Assembly: GCA_003599415.1 (NCBI GenBank)
Contig: QZKB01000077.1
Span: 1-41,576, forward strand
Origin: Ignavibacteriales bacterium
Lineage (GTDB): Bacteria > Bacteroidota > Ignavibacteria > Ignavibacteriales > SURF-24
Direction of reading: 5' to 3'
DNA length: 41,576 bases
Made by a program: the position numbers and the translations under genes
In this document: one piece after another, positions 16,415-26,927 of the stretch
How the letters are laid out: the number at the start of each line of letters is the position of its first letter
Numbering within the stretch: position 1 is the first letter of the stretch
Notes under the pieces: model-generated
Databases searched by the model: none
What the model saw: only the letters and a program-made list of their open reading frames with translations
Told to the model about the DNA's origin: nothing

Positions 16415-18379
16415 CTAAAGTTTTATTTCTTCGCTCTCAAATGATTTATTAATTGCTTCAAGCTTTTCGGTATGGTCTGTCCATATATTAAAAACTTTAT
16501 CAAGTTCATTTTTGGATTTAACATAATCCGAGTTCTTTTCTTTTGCCAACACCGGATTAGAATATACTGTTTCTTCGCTAAGTTCTTTTTCCAAGACAGA
16601 AATTCTTGATTCAAGTTCGGCTATTTGTTTTTCATATGTCGCAATTTCTTTTATTAAATCTTTCGTGGCATTGTATTTTTGCTGTCTTACAAGAGCTTCA
16701 TTCCTTTTCTGCTCCTTACGTGTTTGCTGGTAATTCGGTTGGGTTAATTCGGATTCATTCGTTTTCTGTTTTTCTATATTCTCTTTTCGTTTATCAAGAT
16801 AATACTCTATTCCGCCTGAATAAAACTGAACACACTTTTCTCGAATTTCAAATACCTTGTTTACAATGGGTTTAAGAAAATCAACATCATGAGAAACAAG
16901 AACAAGCGTTCCCTTAAAATCAATTAAGGCTTTTTGTAAAACAAGTTTAGATGAATAGTCAAGGTGGTTTGTCGGTTCATCAAGAACAATAAGGTTAGCT
17001 TTAGTTAAAAGGATTTTAGCAAGAGCCACACGGCTTTTTTCGCCACCGGAAAGCACCTGGATTTTTTTAAATACATCATCACCGGAAAAAAGGAAAGAAC
17101 CAAGTATAGACCTAAGCTGGGCAATAGTTTTATTCTCACCTATATCTTCCACAGATTGCAAGATATCTTTTTCGGGATCAAGATTATCTGCCACTTCCTG
17201 GGCATAGTAAGAGAGAATTGTATTGTGACCAAGTATTTTTTTACCTGAATCAAAATCAATAACACCTGCAATAATTTTAGCAAGAGTGGATTTACCCGCA
17301 CCGTTAGGGCCAATAAATGCAACCTTATCGTTTCTGTCTAATTGAAAATTCAATTCATCAAATACAACATTGTTACCGTAGGCTTTCTTGATATTTTTCA
17401 ATTCAATAGGTATTACTCCGCTTGATGGCGGTTCAGGGAATTTAAGATTAATTTCTTCTTCATAATCCGGCAGTTCAATCAGATCAATCTTTTCAAGTTG
17501 CTTCACCCTGCTTTGAACCTGGCGTGCTTTTGTGCTTTTATACCTGAACCGCTCAATAAATTTTTCTGTCTCCTTAATTTTTTTCTGTTGCAGAAAATAC
17601 TGGTGTTCAAGTTGCGTATCTCTTTCTTCCTTGTATTTAAGGAAGGCTTCATAATTACCATTAAAGAAAAATACTTTATGAAGGTAAAGTTCAACTGTCT
17701 TTTCGGTAACCCTGTTTACAAATCGCCTGTCGTGGGAAATTATAACCAAGGCACCTTCAAAATTCTGGAGGTACTCGGTCAGCCATTCCAATGAATCTAT
17801 ATCAAGGTGATTTGTTGGCTCATCAAGCAGAAGCAAATTATGATTGGCAAGAAGTAATTTTGCAAGTGCAATTCTCATCTGCCAGCCGCCTGAGAATTCT
17901 TCTGTAAGTTTCCGGAACTCAGCTTCTTTAAAACCAAGTCCATTTAAAACTTTTTCAATCTCGGCATCAATACCATAATAACCAATATCCTCCTGCCGGT
18001 GATGAATTGCTCCTAACTGATATATCAATTCATCTCTTTCGTCATCCGTAATCTCGTTTGCTAAAAGTTCTGTAATTTCTTTTTCACGGATTGCTAATTC
18101 ATTTATTGTAACAAGTGAAGATTTAACCTCATCAAAAAGAGGTTTACCGGAATGAGAAATAATTTCCTGTGGTAGGTACCCGATCGAAATAGATTTTTGC
18201 TTTAAAATTTTCCCCGTTTCAGCTTGCTGAATTCCATAAATAATTTTAAGCAGAGTAGTTTTACCTGCGCCATTAGCGCCAACAAGAGAAAGCCTGTCTT
18301 TTGAATTTATTCTTAGATTAATATCCCTGAAAAGATAATCACCTGAGAACTGCACCGAAACATTTTGAAGATCAATCAT
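16415..18379 (-). CDS. ABC-F family ATPase (ribosome-associated)
   Basis: 654 residues with two ABC domains and no membrane segments, typical of ABC-F proteins that bind the ribosomal E site. First domain: Walker A GANGAGKTT, signature FSGGWQMRIALAK, Walker B LLLLDEPTNHLD. Second domain: GPNGAGKST, LSGGEKSRVALAK, IVLDEPTNHLD. A charged linker lies between them (about residues 240-310) and a coiled-coil tail follows from about 530 (EIATYEKQIAELESRISVLE). This layout is closest to the Uup/YdiF/YheS group. Antibiotic-resistance function is not implied. The gene ends 47 bases from the convergent ROK gene. Confidence 0.93.
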   Translation of the reverse strand: MIDLQNVSVQFSGDYLFRDINLRINSKDRLSLVGANGAGKTTLLKIIYGIQQAETGKILKQKSISIGYLPQEIISHSGKPLFDEVKSSLVTINELAIREKEITELLANEITDDERDELIYQLGAIHHRQEDIGYYGIDAEIEKVLNGLGFKEAEFRKLTEEFSGGWQMRIALAKLLLANHNLLLLDEPTNHLDIDSLEWLTEYLQNFEGALVIISHDRRFVNRVTEKTVELYLHKVFFFNGNYEAFLKYKEERDTQLEHQYFLQQKKIKETEKFIERFRYKSTKARQVQSRVKQLEKIDLIELPDYEEEINLKFPEPPSSGVIPIELKNIKKAYGNNVVFDELNFQLDRNDKVAFIGPNGAGKSTLAKIIAGVIDFDSGKKILGHNTILSYYAQEVADNLDPEKDILQSVEDIGENKTIAQLRSILGSFLFSGDDVFKKIQVLSGGEKSRVALAKILLTKANLIVLDEPTNHLDYSSKLVLQKALIDFKGTLVLVSHDVDFLKPIVNKVFEIREKCVQFYSGGIEYYLDKRKENIEKQKTNESELTQPNYQQTRKEQKRNEALVRQQKYNATKDLIKEIATYEKQIAELESRISVLEKELSEETVYSNPVLAKEKNSDYVKSKNELDKVFNIWTDHTEKLEAINKSFESEEIKL

Positions 18380-18414
18380 ATCTTTATTCTGATTACATAA
18401 GTCTTATGATAAAA

Positions 18415-20646
18415 TTATTTTTTTAGGACAGCAACCTTAGTTGTTCCAACGCTATTGCCTTCTGCGTCATAAGCCACAACTATATAAACTCCGCTGTTTA
18501 CAAGATTTCCATTTAAATCTTTCCCATCCCAGAATGCAATTTTACCTCCGGGTGAAGTTATTGTTGTTATAACCTTGCCTGTGATTGAGAGAATTTTTAT
18601 TTCCGAATCCCTTATCAAACCATCAATTGTAACATTCACTGAATTACCTTTGTCAAGATAAACAGGATTAGGAAATACAGACAAGTTAGAAAAATCTGTT
18701 GCGGGAGCTAATGAAGATGTAGTAAGTGAAGCTAATCCATAGTCGGTTCCGAAATAAACAATTCCCTGGTTATCATCAATTGCAATGCTTCTTATCTGGT
18801 CAGATGGAAGAGGGCTATCTGCACTTGTATAGCTGGCTAAAAGCTTAGTTCCGTCCGATGAAAGGAGGTAAGCGCCTTGTGTAGTACCGACCCATTTTTG
18901 ATTTAATGCATCTACGGCAATGGCAGTTACAACCTGAGAGCGTAAAGGGTAAATTGTAGTAACGGATCTTGGGGATTTTGTATTAACAATTGAATTTAAC
19001 CCAGCGCTTGTGCCAACCCAGATTTCACCTCTTCGGTCTATTACCATCGTATTAACAGTACTTGAGCTTAATCCATTTGATTCGGTGACTTGTCCCCAGC
19101 CATTTTTATCTGAAGATGTAACTGATTTTGATTCATTGAAATAATATAACCTGTTACCGGTAGAACTTCCCTCATCGCTTACAAGCAACCATTTAGTGTC
19201 ATATTCATCAACTGCAAGATCATAACCTTGCAAGATTTTATCCGAAAGAACATCGTTATAAAATGCCCAGGTACTATCTGTCTTTAACACAGCGAGCGGA
19301 ACTTTATTTGCTGAATCGTATGTAAGAATCCAGAGGTTTCCTTTTGAGTCGGTAGCCAATCCTTGTACTACAACGTAATTAACATCCTTGCTTATACCAA
19401 CAAGGTCAGTGTTGTATGCATTAAAGATTTGGAATTTGTTGTCTTTAAACCTTGTAAAACCGTCACCCCAGTTCATAAAGTATTTTGTATTATCCGGGGC
19501 GACAAAAACTTTGATGAATGAAGGGAAGTTGGCGTTTGGAATATTCGTCGTATTATAGTTTGTCCAGGCATAACCATCAAATTTATAAAACCCTGTACCG
19601 GGACTGTTACCGCTTCCTGCCCAGAGATTACCATCATCATCAACTGCCATTCCCATAAACACATTTGAACTTGGTCCCTGCGGTGCAATAAAAGTATATG
19701 AACCTGAGACTTTGGGTTCTACCATACCGTTATTTGTCAATAATATCATTTGCCCGGTCTTAGCTGATAATCCGTTGTTGGTGTAAGATGAATTGACAAA
19801 CGGTGAAGTGAGTAAATCATTTGCAAATACAAATAACTCGGATGCAGTTAAAATAAACAAAGTATCATTTCGTGAAATTAAATCAACAATTGGAGTATTA
19901 TTTAATGCAGTTATATAACTGGTCCAGTTGCCTGAAGAATTATTATAAACGGCAAGACCTTTTGCAGAAGAAACTACGGTTGAATTTTTATATGAAACAA
20001 ATTTCCCGACAGACTCTGAAAGCAATCCTGATGATGTTGTAAAGTTATCCCACGAATCCGGATACGATAAATTGTTCTGACCTTTTTTTTGTTTTGCTAT
20101 ACCGTTTTCGGTTGCCACGAAAAGAACATCATTTTTAAAGCTGCTGATTACTTTTGTATCGGTAGAGAAAGAACCGAGTTTTAAGTAAGTATCATAAAAA
20201 GAATACGAAGAAGCATTAATAAGTGATAGTCCGAAATCAAGGGCTGCATAAATTGTATCTCCTTCGGCTCTAAGTTCGTTCACCTGTTTTTTCGTTTTAT
20301 CCGAATTATAAATATCCATAATATGTTTTATAACAAGTCCGGATTCGGGATTGTAAACATCAATTGTCCCTGATGAGCTGCCAAACCATACTTTCCCATA
20401 TTTATCTACTGCAACAGATGTAAGATCGTTACTGCTAAGTCCCTTTGCTTTATTCAATTCCAGGTAAGTGTTGGTACTGAAATTATAGAAGAATGCTCCG
20501 CCGGTAGTAACGGCCCATATTCCATCAGATGTCAGAACGGCATCGTTTATATCCGACATATTTGAATAATTCTTCCATGTTCCCACCTGTTGAGCAGAAA
20601 TATTTAAACTTATCAACAGTAAAAAGACAGAGATAAAATATTTCAT
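18415..20646 (-). CDS. PorZ-like two-propeller protein with T9SS C-terminal domain
   Basis: 743 residues with a signal peptide 1-18 (LNISAQQ). The mature protein begins VGTWKNYSNM and carries repeated propeller blades (GIWAVTTGGAFFYN, KVWFGSSSGTIDVYN, GEIWVGTSAGLNS, QKWVGTTQGAYLL). The last about 85 residues are a T9SS-type tail (LSVFPNPVYLDKG to TTKVAVLKK). Length, N-terminal pattern and two-propeller-plus-tail layout resemble PorZ, which in Porphyromonas gingivalis takes part in attaching T9SS cargo to A-LPS at the surface. An ordinary secreted propeller protein (two-component-propeller type) remains possible. The gene is alone, with 35 bases to the ABC-F start. Confidence 0.75.
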   Translation of the reverse strand: MKYFISVFLLLISLNISAQQVGTWKNYSNMSDINDAVLTSDGIWAVTTGGAFFYNFSTNTYLELNKAKGLSSNDLTSVAVDKYGKVWFGSSSGTIDVYNPESGLVIKHIMDIYNSDKTKKQVNELRAEGDTIYAALDFGLSLINASSYSFYDTYLKLGSFSTDTKVISSFKNDVLFVATENGIAKQKKGQNNLSYPDSWDNFTTSSGLLSESVGKFVSYKNSTVVSSAKGLAVYNNSSGNWTSYITALNNTPIVDLISRNDTLFILTASELFVFANDLLTSPFVNSSYTNNGLSAKTGQMILLTNNGMVEPKVSGSYTFIAPQGPSSNVFMGMAVDDDGNLWAGSGNSPGTGFYKFDGYAWTNYNTTNIPNANFPSFIKVFVAPDNTKYFMNWGDGFTRFKDNKFQIFNAYNTDLVGISKDVNYVVVQGLATDSKGNLWILTYDSANKVPLAVLKTDSTWAFYNDVLSDKILQGYDLAVDEYDTKWLLVSDEGSSTGNRLYYFNESKSVTSSDKNGWGQVTESNGLSSSTVNTMVIDRRGEIWVGTSAGLNSIVNTKSPRSVTTIYPLRSQVVTAIAVDALNQKWVGTTQGAYLLSSDGTKLLASYTSADSPLPSDQIRSIAIDDNQGIVYFGTDYGLASLTTSSLAPATDFSNLSVFPNPVYLDKGNSVNVTIDGLIRDSEIKILSITGKVITTITSPGGKIAFWDGKDLNGNLVNSGVYIVVAYDAEGNSVGTTKVAVLKK

Positions 20647-20719
20647 TTTAAGCCTTTGATTTGTTACGGATAGTAAAAAGCAGGTTATAGGCTTTCTCCA
20701 TTTAATTAACTTTACAACC

Positions 20720-20727
20720 CAAATATA
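20720..20727 (-). promoter_or_regulatory. Putative -7 element TATATTTG for the PorZ-like gene
   Basis: Read on the minus strand, it matches TAnnTTTG 74 bases upstream of the start. No -33 TTG stands at the usual distance. Confidence 0.3.
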
Positions 20728-20879
20728 ACAATTTTAATAAAATGGGGAAGTGGAAATAATTAACTCGGAATTATTCGTTTTTAATAAAATAAGATATTGA
20801 TAAATAACTTCATTCTTTCAATGTTATGTTTTATTTTAGGCAGTAAAATAATAAAACAATTGTTTATAACTAACTGACT

Positions 20880-21704
20880 ATGCACTCTGTAAGTGTAATT
20901 ATTCCAACAAGAAATCGTTTGGCTTTATTAAAAAGAGCCATCAACAGTGTATTGGCACAAACCTTCAAAGACTTAGAGATAATAGTGGTTGATGATTGCT
21001 CTACTGACGAAACAGGTGAATATTTAAGAAATGAAAAAATACCGAACCTCAATTATATAAGACTTGAACAGAAATCAGGCGGGGCAGTAGCAAGAAATTG
21101 CGGAATAAAAGAAGCCAAAGGTAAGTATATAGCATTTTTAGATGATGATGATGAATGGCTTCCGGATAAATTGCAGAAACAAATTAAGTGCATTGAACAA
21201 AACGAGAATACCGGCATTTGCTATACAGGCAGAAGGATTATAACAAATGATGATTCAATTAAGGGGATTACAAAAAGTTATTCTTTCAATTATCCGCCGG
21301 GTAAAGACAATTACCTCGCAATTATGAGAGACAATTTTGTTGGTGTTACGTCATCTGTTGTTATTCCCAGAGAAATACTATTGCAAATAAACGGGTTTGA
21401 TGAAGATATGCCTTGCTACCAGGACTATGAACTTTTTATCAGGATTCTTAAAAATTATAAAGCAGTTGGTATAAATGAGCCGCTAGTTAATTATTATATC
21501 GAAAAGAGTGTTGAGCATGTTTCATTTACAAGGGAAAAAGTTTTTGTTGGTTCAAGATATCTTCTTGCAAAATATAAAGATGATCCTTATGGAAAATATC
21601 TCAAGAAAGCGCTTCTAAAAATCAATCTCAAAAAGATGCTTAAGTCATATTCATATGCTAAGGAGGTAATTAGTTATTTTATAAAAAGCTTCTTCCATAA
21701 ATAA
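20880..21704 (+). CDS. Family 2 glycosyltransferase
   Basis: 274 residues, GT-A fold. It has the N-terminal VSVIIPTRNRLALLKRAINS, VVDDCSTDETGEYL and the DxD-containing FLDDDDEWLPDK that binds the nucleotide-sugar diphosphate through a metal ion. The region GFDEDMPCYQDYELFIRILK matches the acceptor side of GT2 enzymes. It is cytoplasmic, with no membrane segments. It probably adds a sugar to a surface polysaccharide or glycoprotein; donor and acceptor are unknown. No clear ribosome site precedes the ATG. The next gene encodes a polytopic GT-C-like protein, which suggests a shared glycan task. Confidence 0.9.
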   Translation: MHSVSVIIPTRNRLALLKRAINSVLAQTFKDLEIIVVDDCSTDETGEYLRNEKIPNLNYIRLEQKSGGAVARNCGIKEAKGKYIAFLDDDDEWLPDKLQKQIKCIEQNENTGICYTGRRIITNDDSIKGITKSYSFNYPPGKDNYLAIMRDNFVGVTSSVVIPREILLQINGFDEDMPCYQDYELFIRILKNYKAVGINEPLVNYYIEKSVEHVSFTREKVFVGSRYLLAKYKDDPYGKYLKKALLKINLKKMLKSYSYAKEVISYFIKSFFHK

Positions 21705-21797
21705 TTTTGACTCCACTAATTCATCTACATTTTATGGCAACTAAATAGGAATCTGAATAACTTAACGTATAAAATATTTATTTACTCGTGATTATAA

Positions 21798-23426
21798 ATG
21801 ATAAAAACAGAAAAGATTAACCGGATTATATTTATTATTTCTCTTTGCATATTAACAACATTAAGTTGGTTACCGGTTTTATCTGTTCCATTCATAAATG
21901 ATGATTTTCAGATATTGGGATTTCATCTTAACAAGAATTTCCTTACGGCATTTGAACCATTCTGGCAAAAGGACATTTCACAATATTACTGGAGACCGTT
22001 AGGAAACTTGTTGCATCCTTTTATGCTTATTACATTTGGATTCAACGCATTACCATTCAGAATTTTAAGCCTACTTTTGAATATATTCTGCGGGGTTACA
22101 CTATACAAAGTCCTAAGCAAATTCAAAATCTCTGATTCAGTCTCGATGATTATATCCGTCTTATTTTGCTTACTGCCATCTCATGAGTTCCAGTATACCT
22201 GGATTGCAGATCAGGGTGAAATCCTGCTGGCAATTCTGCTGTTATTTTCATTTTATAATTATTCTTCCCTGTTTATTAAGAATGAAAGGAAAGAATTTCT
22301 CATTTATTCAATCGTCCTTTTTCTTGCAGCAGCATTGGTTAAAGAAACTGCTTATGCAGGAATCCTGATTCCCTGGTTAGGATTTATAAATTCTGATAAA
22401 ACCTGGAGAGTTGAATTAAAGAGGACACTATTAAACACATTTTATTTTGCACTTGTTATTTTAACGCTTGTACTTTACAGAGTTTTAGTAATTGGAAGTT
22501 CTCCTTTAGAATCGAATCACTTTGCTTCAATAAATCCTGTTTCGATGATTATAAATTTTATTATCTATTTCTTTCTTGTGTTTTTTCCACCAGAGGTTTT
22601 GGAATGGCTGCAGTACAATGCGAAAAATTTCTTTGTAATAATTCCAATATCAGTTGTAACTATTCTGTTAATTATCTTCGTAGTTAGAATATTCATTAAG
22701 CTACCTGTAAACAGGAAAAAAATATTTTTTATTGGAATAGCATGGTTTATCATATTTATTTTGCCGGCTGTTCCGGTTCTTATGAGATGGTATGGATTTA
22801 CAGCATCAATTGGAATTATGATTTCATTAGCCGTTATTGCGGAAGCGATAATTGAAAAGTTAAAATGGAAAAGGATCCTTTACTATTTAGTTGCTTTTAT
22901 CTTCATCATTTTGTGCTTTATTAATTTTAATAAAATGCAGTATTGGAAAGCAGCAGGGGATAAATTAAAATTTGCGCTTGGGGAGTTAAGTAAAGAAAAA
23001 ACCAAATCAACAATACTTATTTGGGCTATACCGGATAAATTAAACCGTATACCTATGATGAAGCTTGGAGTAAGAGAAACTGTGCAGTGGGCATTAAATG
23101 ATAACAATGTGCAGGTCTTTGCCCCACTACGCGTTGAGTTGATAGGAAATGAACCGGGAATACAATTAAATTCAGCTTCAACTACAGAACTTCAATTTGA
23201 GGCGAATGGTGCAAGATTTATGAAGGAAGGCGGTAAATCAAAATTTATTTTGGAAAATGAAATTGAAAGATACAGGTATGAAGGTAATGAGTATGAAATA
23301 ATTACCTCATTTGATAAGAATAAATTGTACTCTAAAGTTAAAATCAGGTTAAACCAAAAACCCGATACAAATTTTGATCAATTTTATTTCGATGGAGAAA
23401 AGTTCGTTCGGTTAGAAATGAAATAA
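21798..23426 (+). CDS. Polytopic membrane protein, probable GT-C type glycosyltransferase
   Basis: 542 residues with about ten to eleven membrane segments in residues 8-390, followed by a soluble tail of about 150 residues. The first periplasmic loop carries acidic residues, PFINDDFQIL (Asp35/Asp36), and QYYWRPLGNLLHP follows. This is the layout of GT-C enzymes that use lipid-linked sugars (PMT/ArnT/TMTC-like). FLAAALVKETAYAG is also typical. It lies 93 bases after a GT2 gene on the same strand. The enzyme class is inferred from topology and the acidic loop; an O-antigen ligase or flippase is less likely. Confidence 0.7.
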   Translation: MIKTEKINRIIFIISLCILTTLSWLPVLSVPFINDDFQILGFHLNKNFLTAFEPFWQKDISQYYWRPLGNLLHPFMLITFGFNALPFRILSLLLNIFCGVTLYKVLSKFKISDSVSMIISVLFCLLPSHEFQYTWIADQGEILLAILLLFSFYNYSSLFIKNERKEFLIYSIVLFLAAALVKETAYAGILIPWLGFINSDKTWRVELKRTLLNTFYFALVILTLVLYRVLVIGSSPLESNHFASINPVSMIINFIIYFFLVFFPPEVLEWLQYNAKNFFVIIPISVVTILLIIFVVRIFIKLPVNRKKIFFIGIAWFIIFILPAVPVLMRWYGFTASIGIMISLAVIAEAIIEKLKWKRILYYLVAFIFIILCFINFNKMQYWKAAGDKLKFALGELSKEKTKSTILIWAIPDKLNRIPMMKLGVRETVQWALNDNNVQVFAPLRVELIGNEPGIQLNSASTTELQFEANGARFMKEGGKSKFILENEIERYRYEGNEYEIITSFDKNKLYSKVKIRLNQKPDTNFDQFYFDGEKFVRLEMK

Positions 23427-23431
23427 GAGAA

Positions 23432-23466
23432 TACCAACCAGCATTATTTTATTATGCTGATTGGTA
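23432..23466. terminator. Two-way terminator between the GT-C gene and ribH
   Basis: 13-bp stem TACCAACCAGCAT / ATGCTGATTGGTA with one mismatch and a 9-base A/T loop, placed exactly between convergent genes. Confidence 0.75.
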
Positions 23467-23472
23467 ATTGAA

Positions 23473-23937
23473 TTATATTTTACTCGCAAGGTCTGCCATT
23501 TCAATCGCTGTTAGCGCTGCATCCCAACCTTTATTCCCTGATTTTGTACCTGCTCTTTCAATTGCCTGTTCAAGTGTATCGGTTGTTAATACTCCAAATA
23601 CAACAGGTAAACTATATTTCAAAGAAGTTTGTGCAATTCCTTTTGATACTTCTGCAGCAATAAATTCAAAATGAGGTGTTGCACCGCGAATTACAGCACC
23701 AAGACAAATTACCGCATTATATTTTTTTGAGGCTGCCAATTTATCGGCAGCAAGTGGAATTTCAAAAGAACCGGGTACTTTTACAACGTCAACATTCTTC
23801 AGGTCAGCATGGTGTCTTGTTAAACAATCAATTGCACCTTCAAGTAATTTCTGCCCGATAAAATCATTAAAGCGGCTTACAACAAGCGCAAATTTATAGT
23901 CCTTAGCAGATAACTTACCTTCAATTGTGTTATACAT
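23473..23937 (-). CDS. ribH: 6,7-dimethyl-8-ribityllumazine synthase
   Basis: 154 residues, full length. It condenses 5-amino-6-ribitylaminouracil with 3,4-dihydroxybutanone phosphate, the penultimate step of riboflavin synthesis. Motifs: SRFNDFIG (substrate pocket), [26 protein letters not shown] with catalytic His89, [16 protein letters not shown] and GNKGWDAA. No other rib gene is nearby, so the pathway is dispersed. It is the last gene of a minus-strand operon, 11 bases after the PHP gene. Confidence 0.97.
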   Translation of the reverse strand: MYNTIEGKLSAKDYKFALVVSRFNDFIGQKLLEGAIDCLTRHHADLKNVDVVKVPGSFEIPLAADKLAASKKYNAVICLGAVIRGATPHFEFIAAEVSKGIAQTSLKYSLPVVFGVLTTDTLEQAIERAGTKSGNKGWDAALTAIEMADLASKI

Positions 23938-23948
23938 TTTAAGCTCCT

Positions 23949-24779
23949 TTATACAGTATTTTTTATTAACATTTTTTTCATCGTTTCAAAATCAGAATAT
24001 GGAATTTTGAACTTGCCAAAATTATTTTCATCATCTCGCTTACCGCCGTGGAAATCTGAACCGCCCGAGGCTAAAAGACAATACTCATTTACAATTCCCC
24101 GGTAGGATTTAACCTGGGATGGATTATGTGAAGGATGTAAAACTTCAATTCCGTCGAGTCCGTAATTTATTAAACTCATTAAAATTCTCTCAGGTATGAA
24201 ACCCGGATGAGCAATAAAAGATAAACCTCCGGCGTCACTAATTAATTTTAATGCGCTTTGTGGAGAAACATGAATTTTTCTTTCGAATGCAGGGCAGTTA
24301 TTCCCAATAAACCTGTCGAAAGCTTCATAAAAATTGGAAACATAACCTGACTCTACCAGGGCAGTTGCAATATGCGGCCTGCCTAAAGCAGAATTATTTG
24401 CAAGTGATACAACATGATCGAAAGAAATGTTTATTCCCTGGTTGTTAAGTTTCTTTACAATTCTTGATGCTCTGTTAAATCTTTCCTGCCTGAAAAAACT
24501 AAGATATTTCTGCAGTTCGTCATTATTTATATCAATAAAGTAACCAAGGAGGTGAACTTCTCTGTCTTCCAGATCTGTGCTAATTTCTACCCCGGGAATA
24601 ATTTCTATCCCTATTTGTTTCCCAATCTCAGTAGCTTCTTCAATTCCCGCAAGGTTGTCATGGTCTGTAATGCTGATAATATCCAGACCAACCTTCTTTG
24701 CTTTAAAAACAATATCGCTCGGAGAATAAAAACCATCCGACCTGTTTGTATGCAAATGTAAATCTACTGCTAAATCCAT
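23949..24779 (-). CDS. PHP-domain phosphoesterase (RNase AM / YciV-TrpH-like)
   Basis: 276 residues, the usual length for the YciV/TrpH family. Metal-ligand blocks are [38 protein letters not shown] and SGGSDFHG. In Escherichia coli the relative (RNase AM) trims 5' ends of rRNA and degrades short RNAs and 3'-phosphoadenosine 5'-phosphate; relatives differ in substrate, so exact function is by family. It lies between the Crp/Fnr regulator (24 bases upstream) and ribH. Confidence 0.88.
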   Translation of the reverse strand: MDLAVDLHLHTNRSDGFYSPSDIVFKAKKVGLDIISITDHDNLAGIEEATEIGKQIGIEIIPGVEISTDLEDREVHLLGYFIDINNDELQKYLSFFRQERFNRASRIVKKLNNQGINISFDHVVSLANNSALGRPHIATALVESGYVSNFYEAFDRFIGNNCPAFERKIHVSPQSALKLISDAGGLSFIAHPGFIPERILMSLINYGLDGIEVLHPSHNPSQVKSYRGIVNEYCLLASGGSDFHGGKRDDENNFGKFKIPYSDFETMKKMLIKNTV

Positions 24780-24803
24780 AATAGAGAATGAATGTAAAAA
24801 TCC

Positions 24804-25493
24804 TTAAACGTAATTTTCCTTAAATTTTTCGTAGTTGAGAATTCTCAGCCGTGAACCATCTAATTCAATTAAACCTTTTTTAGCAAAAGAGTGTAAAGTC
24901 CTTGAAATTGTTTCTCTTGAAGTACCAGCCATGTTAGCTAAATCCTGTTGTAACGGCAGTTTTTCAATTTCAACAATGCCGTGTTTTATTTTGCCAACAT
25001 CATCAGCAATCTGAAGAATAACAGTTGCAACTTTACCTTCCGCATCCTTTAATGACAGGGCTTTTATTTTCATATCAGCCGCACGTAACCTTGAAGTAAG
25101 TTCCTGCAATAACGAAATTGATATCTCAGGATGCTCTTTAAGAAGGTTAATAAAGTCCATCCTTTGAATGATAAATAATTCAGAATTCTCAATAGCAACA
25201 ACCGTAGCTGATCTGTTCAATCCGTCTAAAATTGCCATTTCACCAAAGAAATCAGATTCGCTTAGTATAGTAAGAATTACTTCCCGCCCGTCGCTGCTTT
25301 GCCGTGCAACTTTCACTTTACCCTTAATGATAACAAAGAGGGCAGAGCCGGCATCTTCTTCAATCAGAATTGTTTCATCTTTTTCATAACTTTTTGTTTT
25401 ACCAAGCCCCGCTATTTTATCCAAAGTGGGTTGGTCAAGATCTGCAAATATTGGGACATCAAGCAGAAAATCGACTGAATTATTTGAATTCAT
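24804..25493 (-). CDS. Crp/Fnr-family transcription regulator
   Basis: 229 residues. An N-terminal cyclic-nucleotide-binding fold (about 10-130) contains FFGEMAILDGLNRSATVVA, the phosphate-binding cassette with Glu and Arg, so a cyclic nucleotide ligand is plausible. A dimer helix follows, then a C-terminal winged HTH (PLQQDLANMAGTSRETISRTL). There is no N-terminal cysteine cluster, so it is not an oxygen-sensing Fnr. It is divergent from gap across 276 bases that contain a strong AT dyad. It heads an operon with the PHP gene and ribH. Targets are unknown. Confidence 0.93.
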   Translation of the reverse strand: MNSNNSVDFLLDVPIFADLDQPTLDKIAGLGKTKSYEKDETILIEEDAGSALFVIIKGKVKVARQSSDGREVILTILSESDFFGEMAILDGLNRSATVVAIENSELFIIQRMDFINLLKEHPEISISLLQELTSRLRAADMKIKALSLKDAEGKVATVILQIADDVGKIKHGIVEIEKLPLQQDLANMAGTSRETISRTLHSFAKKGLIELDGSRLRILNYEKFKENYV

Positions 25494-25647
25494 ATTGACC
25501 CTCTATCAAAAGTTTTTTGATTAATTTCCTGTTTATAATTGTCATGTAAGCAGATGCAAAATTTTAATGTCTAATATAACTATTTTTAAATAAAATGCTA
25601 TAGGTTATGTCCTTTTAATTAAATTCTTTCTTGGCTTTCATTTAGAG

Positions 25648-25672
25648 AATTTTAATTCTACAAATTAAAATT
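25648..25672. promoter_or_regulatory. 10-bp AT-rich dyad between crp/fnr-type gene and gap
   Basis: AATTTTAATT-N5-AATTAAAATT is a perfect inverted repeat, 154 bases from the regulator start and 97 bases before gap. It may be an operator or just AT-rich chance. The rest of the 276-base gap (25494-25769) shows an imperfect -7-like TATATTTA at about 25720 but nothing else I can name. Confidence 0.35.
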
Positions 25673-25742
25673 TTATTAGATGTTAATATCCTGGAAATTG
25701 AAATTCATACCTCATTATGCTATATTTAAACCGATTTATTAA

Positions 25743-26828
<1,086 letters not shown>

Positions 26829-26847
26829 ATTTTAGGTGACTTTTTAG

Positions 26848-26890
26848 AGACGCAGTTTCCATAAATCAATTTGGACTGCGTCTTTTTTTT
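26848..26890 (+). terminator. Strong intrinsic terminator between gap and pgk
   Basis: Perfect 9-bp GC-containing stem AGACGCAGT / ACTGCGTCT with a run of eight T straight after it. It lies 20 bases after the gap stop and 38 bases before pgk, so pgk either has its own promoter in a very short space or depends on partial read-through. Confidence 0.92.
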
Positions 26891-26927
26891 AATAAACGAT
26901 TAGAAAACTATTAACCGGGAGAAAATT

